Assembly: GCA_016125225.1 (NCBI GenBank)
Contig: WGME01000004.1
Span: forward strand, 429,556-493,555
Origin: a bacterium
GTDB lineage: Bacteria; Planctomycetota; Planctomycetia; Planctomycetales; Planctomycetaceae
Direction of reading: 5' to 3'
DNA: 64,000 nt
The translations under genes were made by a program, and so were the position numbers. Shown in pieces: positions 1-9,185 of this stretch (its first letter is position 1; each line of letters opens with the position of its first letter). The notes under the pieces were generated by a model. The model was not told the DNA's origin. It saw only the letters and a program-made list of their open reading frames with translations, and ran no database searches.

Positions 1-522
1 GCGTGGGTTGATGCGGGTGCGGAAACGTGTCTGGGGCGCGAGGTAGACCAGCACGCGGCCGATCGCCCGTTTCCACAACGCGACGGGATGCAGCAGGCCG
101 AGCAACGGGGCGGTTAACACTAGCGCCTTGGGGGGCGGGGTGGTTTCCGCCAACCGCAATGCCAGCAGCCCGCCAAAGCTGTGGCCCAGCACCACATCGG
201 CTCGACCGCCGGGGCAGAATTGTTGCTGCAGATCGGTGAGGTCATTCAGATAATCTTCCAGGCTGACAACATCAGTCCGTTCGCCTCCAGACCGGCCATG
301 TCCGCGATGATCGGGCAAGATCACCAGCCATCCCGCCTGTTGGAAGAGGGGACGCAGATGATCGTATCGCCCACCATGCTCGCACCCGCCATGAACCCAC
401 AGTATTGAGCCACGGATTGGGACAATAGGACGCCAGAGACGCACGAAAAGCTTGAGACCATCACGGGCCACAAACTCGGTGACCTCTTCGCCAACAGTCG
501 TATTGCTCACGGACGGACTCAC
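1..522 (-). CDS. alpha/beta hydrolase, monoglyceride-lipase-like (3' end outside window)
   Basis: Serine hydrolase of the alpha/beta-hydrolase fold, closest in look to the lysophospholipase/monoacylglycerol lipase (Hydrolase_4) group. The visible 173 residues contain the oxyanion-side segment WVHGGCEHGGRY, the strand-turn LPDHRGHGRSGGER and the nucleophile elbow GHSFGG; the catalytic Asp and His would lie beyond the window edge. No signal peptide, so probably cytoplasmic. I chose the GTG at 522 because it overlaps the stop of the upstream thioredoxin-like gene as GTGA, a layout that implies translational coupling; an in-frame GTG at 510 is the alternative. The natural substrate cannot be read from sequence. 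Confidence 0.85.
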   Translation of the reverse strand, partial: MSPSVSNTTVGEEVTEFVARDGLKLFVRLWRPIVPIRGSILWVHGGCEHGGRYDHLRPLFQQAGWLVILPDHRGHGRSGGERTDVVSLEDYLNDLTDLQQQFCPGGRADVVLGHSFGGLLALRLAETTPPPKALVLTAPLLGLLHPVALWKRAIGRVLVYLAPQTRFRTRINPR

Positions 523-1556
523 TTGCTGTCGGCGAGGTGAAGTAACGCATCCAAAGCGGCCCGCAGGTCATCCGGGCGGACATCCGTTGCGGCAATGTGA
601 CCCGTGCGATCGACCAGCATCAGGCAGGGAATCAACGTCACATGGAAGGCCTCTTCGGCTGTTTCGCGGTCCAGCACCACCCGCCAGGGAATCGGCTGGC
701 TCATCCGAAACTGTTCGACATCGCCGGGTGACTCATCAAAACTGATCCCGAGGAATTCAACTCCCAGGCTATGAAATTCGGCATACCGCCGACGCAACCG
801 TGGTAACTCTTCTATGCAGGGACGACAGTTCGTCGCCCAGAAATCGAGCATCACCACTTTTCCCTGCAGGGTTGACCAGTCGAGTGGTTGGCTGTGAATG
901 TCAGCGGCGGCCAATGCCGGAACGGGCTGTCCCACCAGCTTCAGTCGCTGCCGTCGACGCTCCGCAAAGTCCTTCAGTTCCGGGTTGAGAAAATAGGTTT
1001 CAGACAGTTGTTGGTAGACGGCGTCGGCTTGCTCGGGTTGTCCGCGAAGTTGCCAAGTCAATGCCAGGGACTGTGCCAGGTCTCCGGCGATGTTCGGTAG
1101 TCGGAGTCGCAACGCGCGGAGAAATTGCGTCCAGGCCTGAGTCGACGCCTCAATATCACCACGCTGAGCCCAGCCGATTGCCAGCACTGATTGCGCAAGT
1201 TGGTGAAATTCGGGAGTGACCGCAAGATCTGGCGGATTGGGGAGTTGTGCGGTTTCGATGGCCGCGGCTTCCCAACCATAGTCCCGAGCAGTTTCCAGTA
1301 CCCAGGTGCGGGCGGCGAGAGTATCCGCTGCCTGGGGATTTTTCAGCACAGCCACGCGGATTCGGTCGAACGTTTCACGAATTCCTGAGGTGTGCAAATG
1401 GTGGAACTCTGTCGAGTTCGGGGTTTCTGCGGGGGAGTTCTGCGCAACACATGGGTTTGTAAAGAGTTGCGTCAGGATTGTCAGGCCGATTCCCAACCGG
1501 ACGGCCTGTCGCAATCTCCGCTGACAGAATGGGAAGTCGCAGAGGCTGTTCACCAT
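519..1556 (-). CDS. exported TPR-like protein with C-terminal TlpA/ResA-type thioredoxin domain
   Basis: Predicted membrane-anchored or exported thiol-disulfide protein of about 345 residues. After a hydrophobic N-terminus ending near NPCVAQ there is an alpha-helical, TPR-like region (roughly residues 60-200), then a thioredoxin fold of the TlpA/AhpC-TSA type starting near VGQPVPAL. The redox motif is WATNCRPC (Cys244 and Cys247 from the chosen start), and the cis-Pro region is VTLIPCLMLVD. TlpA-like domains reduce or remodel disulfides outside the cytoplasm. The start is uncertain: several in-frame ATGs occur up to 1577, and the frame stays open to 1676. The stop overlaps the start of the downstream hydrolase. 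It is divergent from the vWA pair. Confidence 0.85.
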   Translation of the reverse strand: MVNSLCDFPFCQRRLRQAVRLGIGLTILTQLFTNPCVAQNSPAETPNSTEFHHLHTSGIRETFDRIRVAVLKNPQAADTLAARTWVLETARDYGWEAAAIETAQLPNPPDLAVTPEFHQLAQSVLAIGWAQRGDIEASTQAWTQFLRALRLRLPNIAGDLAQSLALTWQLRGQPEQADAVYQQLSETYFLNPELKDFAERRRQRLKLVGQPVPALAAADIHSQPLDWSTLQGKVVMLDFWATNCRPCIEELPRLRRRYAEFHSLGVEFLGISFDESPGDVEQFRMSQPIPWRVVLDRETAEEAFHVTLIPCLMLVDRTGHIAATDVRPDDLRAALDALLHLADSK

Positions 1557-1806
1557 CATCAGGATCATTCCACACATCAGGATGTGAAAAGGCTGTTCAT
1601 CGTGGAAACGGTGTTCGCGGCAGAACAGGCAATTGCAGTCGACCGCGAGCAGGAGTAAAGTAACAAAGTGAGTCAATCTGTGTCACCATCACGCGTTGCT
1701 GTCATTAACATGGGTTGATGAGAGCTTCTGAAATATCGTCGCATCCTTGCCGGATGCGTCTGCATCGCATACGCCTCGCGTGCCCCTAATTTTGAGGGAG
1801 TTCGCC

Positions 1807-3702
1807 GTGAAAACCGGGTCAACAATCGCCACGGATGCTGCTGCTTCCGGAACGAAATTCCGACTGCTTGATTTATCAGCCTGGAGTCTTAGCTTGGGGC
1901 TGCATGTGGCGGCCCTGTTGGGGCTGTCGCTGATTTACTTCGATGTCGAACAGCATCTCACGACGGTCATCGACAGCGTCTTCGATGATGCTGACCCCAA
2001 TCAGTTTAAGTTCGATGCGACCGCCGTTGACCAGATCGGAAATGATAGTTCGGTCAACACCCTGGCGGCATCACAAGCCGCGGCCACCGCGGTGGGGAAG
2101 AATCCTCAGGAAGAGATTCAAAGCCAGATCGACGAAACGCTCGATGTGCAGGTGCCCTCGCCGAATGACATCGTCGAGCCTCCCAAGGCGGAAATGCTCT
2201 CTCAGGTGGCGACCACCGGCGGCACGGAATACACGGGCGGCGTGGAAGGTTCGATCGATCGTCTCGCCTTTGAAATCGCCAACTCACTCCGTGAAAAGAA
2301 GACGCTCGTCGTCTGGTTGTTCGACGTCTCTCCCTCTCTCAGCGTGCGTCGTGAAAAGATCGCCGACCGCGTGGAGAATGTTTACGGCCAGTTGAACACG
2401 TTGAATGTTGGGTCGGATAAGGCTCTGCGGACCGCGATTGGTGTCTTCGGTGAAAAGACCTCGATGGTGACCGATGACCCCATTGATGAAACCGCTGATG
2501 TCGTGAAGGCCGTTCGCAGCATCAAGTCGGAAGAATCGGGCAAAGAGAACGTCTTCAACGCCGTGCTCACCGCCACGCAACGTTACCTGACCTACCGCAC
2601 CAAACAGAACCGCGCGATGATGATCATCGTGGTGACCGATGAGGCGGGCAGCGATGCCGACAAGCTCGAACAGGCCATCCAACTGACTAAGCGGTACGGC
2701 ATCAAGTGCTTCTGCGTGGGCGATGCCGCCCCCTTGGGCCGTCAGAAGGTCGAAGCCGAATTCACTCTCGATAATGGCGAAACCGTCATTGGTGTGATGG
2801 ATCGCGGACCGGAAGGGTACTTCCAGGATCGCTTGAACCTGCCCTACTTCGGCGTGAATGGCGGGCATCTCGAAAACATCTCCTCGGGCTTCGGTCCCTA
2901 CGGTCTCACGCGGTTGTGTGCGGAAACCAATGGACTCTTCCTGGTTGGCGAAACGGGCATGAGCGCGGGGATCGATCCGATCATCATGCGGAGCTATGCC
3001 CCCGATTACCGTCCGATCAAGATGCTCGAAACGGACATTCAGGCAAATGCAGCCAAACGCGCGTTGGTGGGACTCTGCGAGAAAGCCCGGGTCGAATCGA
3101 TTCCGGTACCGACGACGTTCTTCCCGGCGGAAAACGACAACGTCTTGCGAGTCGCCGTCAGCGAGGCCCAGAAGCCGTTAGCTGTGTTGGATTATCGGCT
3201 CGATGAATTGCTGCAGGGGCTGCAAGTGGGTGAGAAAGACCGGGCTAAGATCACCGAACCCCGGTGGCGAGCCGTGTATGACCTGGCATTGGGCCGTGTG
3301 TTGGCCATGAAAGCCCGCAGCTTCGGCTACAACATGATGCTGGCGGAAATGAAGTCGAGCCCGAAAAAGTTTGAGACCGAAGGCAATAACAGCTGGCGAC
3401 TTGTCCCATCGAAGGACATCGCCTCGGGTCCGGCCACCAAAAAGCTCGCCAAGCAAGCCGAAGAGTTGCTCAAACGAGTCATTGATGAACACTCCGGGAC
3501 CCCTTGGGCCAAGCTGGCCGAACTGGAGTATCAGACTCCGATGGGTTGGGAGTGGAAAGAAGGCAAATACAATCCGCAACCAGCGGGCATGGGGAATGGC
3601 AAGGACAAGCAGGGCCCCCGCTTTGAAGAAGTCGTCGATCCTAAAACTGGTAAGAAGATTAAAAAGATGATCGGGGGACCACCTCCGAAACGGGAAATCT
3701 GA
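1807..3702 (+). CDS. membrane-anchored von Willebrand factor A protein (first of a tandem pair)
   Basis: A 631-residue protein. The N-terminus (residues about 20-48) is one hydrophobic segment with a TonB-like SLGLH motif (Ser29 to His33), followed by a linker of about 120 residues and a vWA domain. The vWA metal site is DVSPS at residues 173-177 with a second acidic loop VVTDEAGSD. Behind it are a conserved SSGFGPYGLTRLCAET block, an alpha-helical region and a Gly/Lys/Pro-rich tail. The frame is open from 1747, but I chose GTG 1807 because GAGGGAG lies 6 nt upstream. Likely a periplasm-facing protein held in the inner membrane; its ligand is unknown. The gene immediately downstream is a paralogue. 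Confidence 0.88.
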   Translation: MKTGSTIATDAAASGTKFRLLDLSAWSLSLGLHVAALLGLSLIYFDVEQHLTTVIDSVFDDADPNQFKFDATAVDQIGNDSSVNTLAASQAAATAVGKNPQEEIQSQIDETLDVQVPSPNDIVEPPKAEMLSQVATTGGTEYTGGVEGSIDRLAFEIANSLREKKTLVVWLFDVSPSLSVRREKIADRVENVYGQLNTLNVGSDKALRTAIGVFGEKTSMVTDDPIDETADVVKAVRSIKSEESGKENVFNAVLTATQRYLTYRTKQNRAMMIIVVTDEAGSDADKLEQAIQLTKRYGIKCFCVGDAAPLGRQKVEAEFTLDNGETVIGVMDRGPEGYFQDRLNLPYFGVNGGHLENISSGFGPYGLTRLCAETNGLFLVGETGMSAGIDPIIMRSYAPDYRPIKMLETDIQANAAKRALVGLCEKARVESIPVPTTFFPAENDNVLRVAVSEAQKPLAVLDYRLDELLQGLQVGEKDRAKITEPRWRAVYDLALGRVLAMKARSFGYNMMLAEMKSSPKKFETEGNNSWRLVPSKDIASGPATKKLAKQAEELLKRVIDEHSGTPWAKLAELEYQTPMGWEWKEGKYNPQPAGMGNGKDKQGPRFEEVVDPKTGKKIKKMIGGPPPKREI

Positions 3703-3835
3703 TCACCATGGACAGGATCACGACCGTCCGCTGATTCGGTACTCTCCAAACAGCGGACAACGAGCAAGGATGTTCGTGTTCGGGACGTTCGTCGCAACTT
3801 CGATTCGTCACCTCGACACCTGACGGCAGCCATAC

Positions 3836-5713
3836 ATGAACACGAAGAATTATTCCGCTTTCGCGATCTCGCTCAGCCTGCATGGTGTGGCCTTACTGGC
3901 CTTGGCTTTTATCAAATACCAGATCGCGAACAGCGATGTGCAAGTCGCCCTCGACTCCGTCTTTTCCGAAGAACGTGTGCAGGAAGAGTTCGAGCAGGAA
4001 GTTGACGTCAGCACCGATGTCGCGGAAACGATGAATTTCATCGCCGGCTCGGTGGCTCCGAATACAACGGCAGTAGGTGGAGGAACGGGGGCGGTCGCCG
4101 CACAAACGAAAATCGACCAGTCACAGTCGCTGAAAGAACCCGACTTCACCTTCAAGGCTGGCCCTATCACCGTTCCCGGTTTGAACGTTCTCTCGAATGA
4201 CCTGGGTTCCGGACAGGTGACCGGCGATATCGGTCGTGTGGTCGAAGGATATGGAGCCGCTCTCGGTCAGATCACGCAGGAACTCATTCGTCTGATGCGG
4301 GAAGAAAAGGTACTCGCCTGCTGGATGTTCGATGCGTCCGAGTCAATGGAAGATGATCGCCGCGAAATTCGTGACAACTTCCATAAGGTCTACGAAGAAC
4401 TGGGACTCGCCGCGAAATCGGATGACAAACTGCGGTACACCGACGAACCAATTCTGACATCGATCTTTGCCTTTAACACCAATGCGACCGAACTGACCCA
4501 GAAGCCAACATCGGACATCAAGCAGATTCGGACCGCGATCGACAAGATCACCAAGGATGAAGGGGGCGATGAGAATTTCTGCACCTCTGCGGCATCGATC
4601 ATTAACAAGTACGGACGCATGGCCGCCAGCCAGAAACGCAAGCTGGTGCTGATTATGGTCTCTGACGAATCGGGCGACGATGGCAGCAAGGTGGAAGAGG
4701 CGGTTGAACTCTGTAAACGTGGTAAGGTCTCGACCTACTTCATGGGTCGCTACGCCGTCTTCGGATTTCCCTATGCCCGGATGACCTGGAAAGATCCCAA
4801 GTACGGACTGACCCACTGGTTGCGGATCAAGCGTGGCCCGGAGACGCCGTTTCCCGAATGTCTGCAGTTCGATGGAATTCACGAACGCTGGGATGTCTAT
4901 TCCAGTGGGTTCGGACCTTACGAACAGGTGCGATTGTGTCGTGAGACAGGGGGGATTTTCTTCCTCTTGCCCGGCGATGAAGACAACATTTCCGGTCGCG
5001 GTTCGCAGTTGGAGCGTAAGTACGAACTGCTGGACATGAAGGAATATCTGCCCGATCTGAGTGCCCGTGTGGTGTATCAGAAAGAGCGGGATTCCAGCAA
5101 ATTTCGCAATGTCATTTTCCAGGTGATCCAGCAGGTCAACCCGTTTGTCGACAAAGATCTGCAGATGCGGGAACACCATTTCCCGATGGAACCAGAGGCC
5201 TTCGCAAAAGAAGGGGCCGCGAACTTCACCAAGGCCGTCCGTGCTCTCAAGTTGATGAATCAAGCCGTGGTCTTTCTCGAAACCGTCAAGCCGCTCCGCG
5301 ACAAGGAAGAGTCACAACGCTGGCGGGCGCATTACGACCTGATCCACGCCCAGTTGCTGGCCTACCGCGTGCGGTTGTTCCAGTACATTCTGGTTCTCGA
5401 CAAAATTCAGAAAGAGAAGCCGCAGCCGAAAGACAAGAAGAGCAATCAATGGCACCTGGTCCGCGTGCCGCAGATGCTGACGCCCGACCCGGTGCAGGTG
5501 AAGCAGGCGGGTGTCGACCTGGATGAGTTGAAAGCTCAAGAAGATCAGGCCCGCAAAGAGTTCCAGGAAGTGATCAAGCTCCATCCGCGAACCCCTTGGG
5601 CCAATCTGTCTCAGCAGGAACTCAACGTCGGCTTCGGCATGAGCTTTCGCGAGCACTACCACGATCCCAAGTACGATCTGGTCGGCAAGGAAATCAAGCT
5701 GCCGAATCCCTAA
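3836..5713 (+). CDS. membrane-anchored von Willebrand factor A protein (second of a tandem pair)
   Basis: A 625-residue paralogue of the preceding protein with the same architecture. A short cytoplasmic start is followed by a single hydrophobic segment carrying ISLSLHGVALLALAF (SxxxH at residues 12-16), a Gly/Thr-rich linker, a vWA domain with the metal motif DASES (from Asp166) and the acidic loop MVSDESGDD, then the shared SSGFGPYEQVRLCRET block and an alpha-helical C-terminal half. Both proteins also share a DSVF motif just after the anchor. The pair is separated by 133 nt with no obvious terminator, so cotranscription is plausible. Function unknown; vWA domains usually bind protein partners through a divalent metal. 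Confidence 0.88.
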   Translation: MNTKNYSAFAISLSLHGVALLALAFIKYQIANSDVQVALDSVFSEERVQEEFEQEVDVSTDVAETMNFIAGSVAPNTTAVGGGTGAVAAQTKIDQSQSLKEPDFTFKAGPITVPGLNVLSNDLGSGQVTGDIGRVVEGYGAALGQITQELIRLMREEKVLACWMFDASESMEDDRREIRDNFHKVYEELGLAAKSDDKLRYTDEPILTSIFAFNTNATELTQKPTSDIKQIRTAIDKITKDEGGDENFCTSAASIINKYGRMAASQKRKLVLIMVSDESGDDGSKVEEAVELCKRGKVSTYFMGRYAVFGFPYARMTWKDPKYGLTHWLRIKRGPETPFPECLQFDGIHERWDVYSSGFGPYEQVRLCRETGGIFFLLPGDEDNISGRGSQLERKYELLDMKEYLPDLSARVVYQKERDSSKFRNVIFQVIQQVNPFVDKDLQMREHHFPMEPEAFAKEGAANFTKAVRALKLMNQAVVFLETVKPLRDKEESQRWRAHYDLIHAQLLAYRVRLFQYILVLDKIQKEKPQPKDKKSNQWHLVRVPQMLTPDPVQVKQAGVDLDELKAQEDQARKEFQEVIKLHPRTPWANLSQQELNVGFGMSFREHYHDPKYDLVGKEIKLPNP

Positions 5714-5778
5714 AGACCGTGGCCAACGGCGTGCGAGTATCGGCTTGGTGGAAGCTTGTTACGCCAAGTTGATCACTC

Positions 5779-7605
5779 TCAGGGTAACGCGGCAGATGTG
5801 GGAGTGTGGAGTGCCGGTGGCGTGCGACTCTGGCTCAGGCTGGTGGTTTCGCTCACCTCATCACGAATGACGTGAACAGTGGCCTGAAACTCAGTGAGCT
5901 GTGCCGCGTCATGGTGGAAACTCTGGCATTCTGCATCGAGTTGGGGAAAGAGTCCGCCGGGCAAGCGGGACTGGGCCAGTTCTTCGGCGAGTTGACGTAC
6001 CCGTTGTTGCATGCCCCGGCGTAACCGTCCGGTAAACAGCATTAATGCTCCGGCAGTCCACAACGCGAGAAAGAGCAACGCTGGAATGTAAAAATGGCTT
6101 TCGAGTAACGGTCGCTCCAGCCACCACGAGTCGTAGAAAAAATTCTTGCCGATGCGGTAGATCAGCCAAGCCGGCAGAATGGCAAAGCCCACTTCGTATA
6201 GTGCACGAACTCCACCGGACGTTTGCCGCCGTGCCGTCTCGGCGATCTCTTCATCGAGGCGACGCTGCGCGAGTTGCCAGAACTCCTCCTCCGCAATGGC
6301 AACGGAACGGGTGAGGTCCTGTGTGGCCGCCGTGATGGTTTCGCGAGTGAGTCCGGCCGAGCGAGCATGCCCTTCGATGATCAGGCGGGCTTCCTGCCAG
6401 TCCCCTTCCGCCACCTGCAACAGCGCGGCTTGTTCGAGCCGCTGGGCATCGGTCTGATCCTGCTGTCGACTGGCGATCCAGCGGGCTCCATGCATGGCCC
6501 CCCAGACTGCCATCTGAGCGGTGGACCGCGCACGCATCAACGTCAACGACGCCAGGAGACTCGCCTGACTATGCCAGGCCCGCAGGACGAGGGAAAAGGG
6601 ACTCATGCCCCACAGTTCCGTCACTTCGGCAAGTAACCGGCGTTCCCACAGGCCACGGCTCGCCTGCAGTTCGTCGAACAATCGTGATGACAACTGCCGA
6701 GACAACTGTCCCCGTTGCTCATTCAACGCCCGCTGCAGTTCGCGAACTTTATGGGTACGCGCCTCGACTTCCTCACGGCTGCGTTCCAAGGCCGCTGACA
6801 GCAAGCCGAACAGATTTCCCTGACGGATGCGGACCCGCTGAGCCGCGGTCAATTCGGTTAACAGGACATCGAGCAAACGGCCGAAATCTCCCGTCGGGCG
6901 TAGCCCTTGCCGCTGTTCCGTCAAGGCCCGTCGCGAGTCGACAAAGAACATATCAGCGACCTGATAGGCCGGTTCCAACTGGCCGCGCCAATCGGCCCGG
7001 ATATCGACATCGGTCTCCGCATGGGTTTGAACGAAAAGCAGTTGGCACCCTTCAGCGGCCTGGGCCAGTTCACGACTGACCCGCGCCGAGCGATACTTCT
7101 GTTGCGTGCTGACATACAGCAGCACATCACACAAGGGAATCAGCTCATGCAGCCTTGCCAGGTTTGATCCCACGGATTCGTGCTCACTGGTATCTGGGTC
7201 AGGGCAATCAACGATCAAAAAGTCACGCAACCAGCGGGCTTCACGGCGCACAATGCGGGCGTCGGCCGGAAACAGGTAGACATCCAGTTGTGTTTCCGGA
7301 TGAGCAATGATGGTGGGGGCCGTTGTCGTCGGACGCTGCCGTCCCACGACGGCGACCTCTTCACCAACGAGGGCATTGACCAGCGAACTTTTCCCGACGC
7401 CGGTGCCACCGAAGGTTGCGACTACCAGCGGGCTGTCGAAGCGAATCCGCAACGGGTCGACATGGGTCAACACGCGGTGCAGGACGGCTTTGGCCTGATG
7501 CAGACTTTGCCAGGCGGTAGATGCTGTAGACCACCGGGTGAGCCGGGCCAGCAGATCATCTATCTGGGCGAGCAGTTCGATTTGTGCCAGTTCCGACGAA
7601 GTCAT
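5779..7605 (-). CDS. membrane-associated dynamin-like GTPase
   Basis: A 608-residue P-loop GTPase. Visible motifs are G1 GGTGVGKSS (from residue 66), a Thr-rich switch RPTTTAPT (G2), G3 DCPDPD (from residue 133) and a G4-like THAETD. A long alpha-helical, probably coiled-coil middle follows (about residues 270-450), then two hydrophobic segments around residues 480-550 separated by a short loop, consistent with a hairpin membrane insertion. This matches the general plan of bacterial dynamin-like/50S-GTPase-related proteins. It is the last gene of a minus-strand set with the CbpA-type DnaJ and a small membrane protein, 18 nt after the latter. A role in membrane remodelling or stress is inference only. 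Confidence 0.85.
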   Translation of the reverse strand: MTSSELAQIELLAQIDDLLARLTRWSTASTAWQSLHQAKAVLHRVLTHVDPLRIRFDSPLVVATFGGTGVGKSSLVNALVGEEVAVVGRQRPTTTAPTIIAHPETQLDVYLFPADARIVRREARWLRDFLIVDCPDPDTSEHESVGSNLARLHELIPLCDVLLYVSTQQKYRSARVSRELAQAAEGCQLLFVQTHAETDVDIRADWRGQLEPAYQVADMFFVDSRRALTEQRQGLRPTGDFGRLLDVLLTELTAAQRVRIRQGNLFGLLSAALERSREEVEARTHKVRELQRALNEQRGQLSRQLSSRLFDELQASRGLWERRLLAEVTELWGMSPFSLVLRAWHSQASLLASLTLMRARSTAQMAVWGAMHGARWIASRQQDQTDAQRLEQAALLQVAEGDWQEARLIIEGHARSAGLTRETITAATQDLTRSVAIAEEEFWQLAQRRLDEEIAETARRQTSGGVRALYEVGFAILPAWLIYRIGKNFFYDSWWLERPLLESHFYIPALLFLALWTAGALMLFTGRLRRGMQQRVRQLAEELAQSRLPGGLFPQLDAECQSFHHDAAQLTEFQATVHVIRDEVSETTSLSQSRTPPALHTPTSAALP

Positions 7606-7623
7606 CTGAGTCTCATACTCGTA

Positions 7624-8103
7624 TCAGAAGTCGCCCCCGGCATCCCCATCGGCAGCGCTATCAGCCTCTCCGTCATGATCCGAATCGACTTCCGGTAGCG
7701 GCGGCAGTTCCTGTGAGGGGTTGCGGTTGGGCAGATCGTTTCCGGGTCGCGCGGGTTGCAGGAACCAGAGTTCATCTTTGATGACCGTGCGGGACGGGGC
7801 ATCCCGGTTGATGCGGCGTAATCGGCTGGCCCACAGACTGAAGATCGCCAAGGTACCGAAGCCAAGCACCACAATCCCCACCAATGCCAGCAGACCAATA
7901 TATGCCATGGTCAGCTTTTCTTTATCAGCGGCGGGCGGCTCCGCAGGATCTTCGGCCGGTGGGGGCGGGGCTTCCAGCGGAGTGGATGCCGCCGGGGGTT
8001 CCTGTGCGAACCCCGTGTCCCGGCCAAGAACCGACACAGCCAGGCAACAGCTCAGAACGCACAGCAGGGACCATCGCAGACGTTTGAGTCGATCGAGCGA
8101 CAC
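7624..8103 (-). CDS. small exported single-pass membrane protein
   Basis: I do not recognise a family. The 159-residue product has a signal peptide (basic KRLR, then a hydrophobic core ending near RDTGFAQ), a Pro/Ala/Glu-rich linker, a transmembrane helix around YIGLLALVGIVVLGFGTLAIF, a basic stop-transfer ASRLRRINR and an acidic Asp-rich C-terminal tail. I chose GTG 8103 because AAGGA sits 7 nt upstream; an upstream GTG at 8130 overlaps the end of the DnaJ gene. Position between DnaJ and the GTPase suggests an operon. The acidic DSDHDGEADSAADGD tail could bind cations, but this is conjecture. Confidence 0.75.
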   Translation of the reverse strand: MSLDRLKRLRWSLLCVLSCCLAVSVLGRDTGFAQEPPAASTPLEAPPPPAEDPAEPPAADKEKLTMAYIGLLALVGIVVLGFGTLAIFSLWASRLRRINRDAPSRTVIKDELWFLQPARPGNDLPNRNPSQELPPLPEVDSDHDGEADSAADGDAGGDF

Positions 8104-8123
8104 GCGATGTTCCTTGAACGGGG

Positions 8124-9065
8124 TTACCACAATCCCTGGCGCGGCGATGATTCCAGCGAACTCACCTGGCGATACAGTTCCTTCAGGTCATCGCTCGGTT
8201 CGCGCGGCACCACCACTTTCACCACCACATATTGGTCGCCGGGCTGCTTGGTCTGCGGGTCGATGGCCCCTTTGCCTCGGAGTCGCAGTTTGGCTCCCGA
8301 GGAGGTTCCCGGCGGGACGGTGACCACCACCGAACCTTCGGACAAGGTCGGGATTTCGACCTTCGCACCCAGCACGGCTTCCGAGGGAGTGATCGGAACG
8401 TCGATCAGCAGGTTGGAACCTTCCCGGCGAAAGAACCGGTGCGGCTGGACTTCAATGGTCAATAACAGATCACCCGGAGGACCGCTGAAGCGACCCGGCT
8501 GACCTTGCCCAGCTAAGCGGATCACGCTGCCAGTATTGACCCCTGCCGGGATTTTGACCGAGAGTTGATCGTGCTGATGACCATGCTCCACCTGGATGTC
8601 GACACTGCCGCCGAGGACCGCTGTTTCAAACGAGACGCTGACCGTGGCTTCGACATCTTGTCCACGGGCAGGACGCGGTCCGCCACGGGTCCGCCGTCCA
8701 CCGCCGAGAAGTTCTTCGAGATCAACTCCGCCGCCCCCGAACAGATCGCTGAAATCAAAACCGCCGCCGGGTCCGCCACCCGATGACCAGGTGTAGGACC
8801 GTCCGGCGCCAGGACCGGGGCCACCCGGTTGCGGTCCTCCTTTGGGGAACGTAGTGCCGAACTGGTCGTACTGCTGCCGCTTCTCGGTGTCGCCTAAAAC
8901 ATCGTAGGCTTCCTGCACCTGCTTGAAGCGTTCAGCCGCGGCGGGGTCATCCTTTTTGACATCGGGATGGTTCTCGCGGGCCAGTTTTTTATAGGCCTTA
9001 CGGATTTCATCCGACGTCGCGGATCGCGACACACAGAGTGTTTGATAGAAATCGTTCTGCGACAT
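8124..9065 (-). CDS. DnaJ-family co-chaperone, CbpA type (no zinc finger)
   Basis: Hsp40 co-chaperone of about 313 residues that would stimulate DnaK ATPase and deliver unfolded clients. The J domain occupies residues 1-70, with the essential HPD in ENHPDVKK, followed by a Gly/Phe-rich stretch (about 75-125). Two C-terminal substrate-binding beta domains follow. The four CxxCxGxG zinc repeats of true DnaJ are absent, as in CbpA. I start at the ATG of MSQNDFYQ; a GTG 15 nt upstream is possible. It heads the set with the small membrane protein and the GTPase. No heat-shock operator (CIRCE) was seen upstream. Confidence 0.9.
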   Translation of the reverse strand: MSQNDFYQTLCVSRSATSDEIRKAYKKLARENHPDVKKDDPAAAERFKQVQEAYDVLGDTEKRQQYDQFGTTFPKGGPQPGGPGPGAGRSYTWSSGGGPGGGFDFSDLFGGGGVDLEELLGGGRRTRGGPRPARGQDVEATVSVSFETAVLGGSVDIQVEHGHQHDQLSVKIPAGVNTGSVIRLAGQGQPGRFSGPPGDLLLTIEVQPHRFFRREGSNLLIDVPITPSEAVLGAKVEIPTLSEGSVVVTVPPGTSSGAKLRLRGKGAIDPQTKQPGDQYVVVKVVVPREPSDDLKELYRQVSSLESSPRQGLW

Positions 9066-9185
9066 AGTGAGTTTGTGCACACCCCGGAAAAGCCAACCCC
9101 AATGGTTGGTATCAAGGTATCTTAGGTCGCAGACGGGCTGACCTCAAGAAGGGCGAGAGATCCTGGCGATTCTGGCTCTTGACTT

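Noticed and set aside
4343..5263. 306-codon open frame on the minus strand
   Set aside because: Antisense to the second vWA gene; sequence has no domain.
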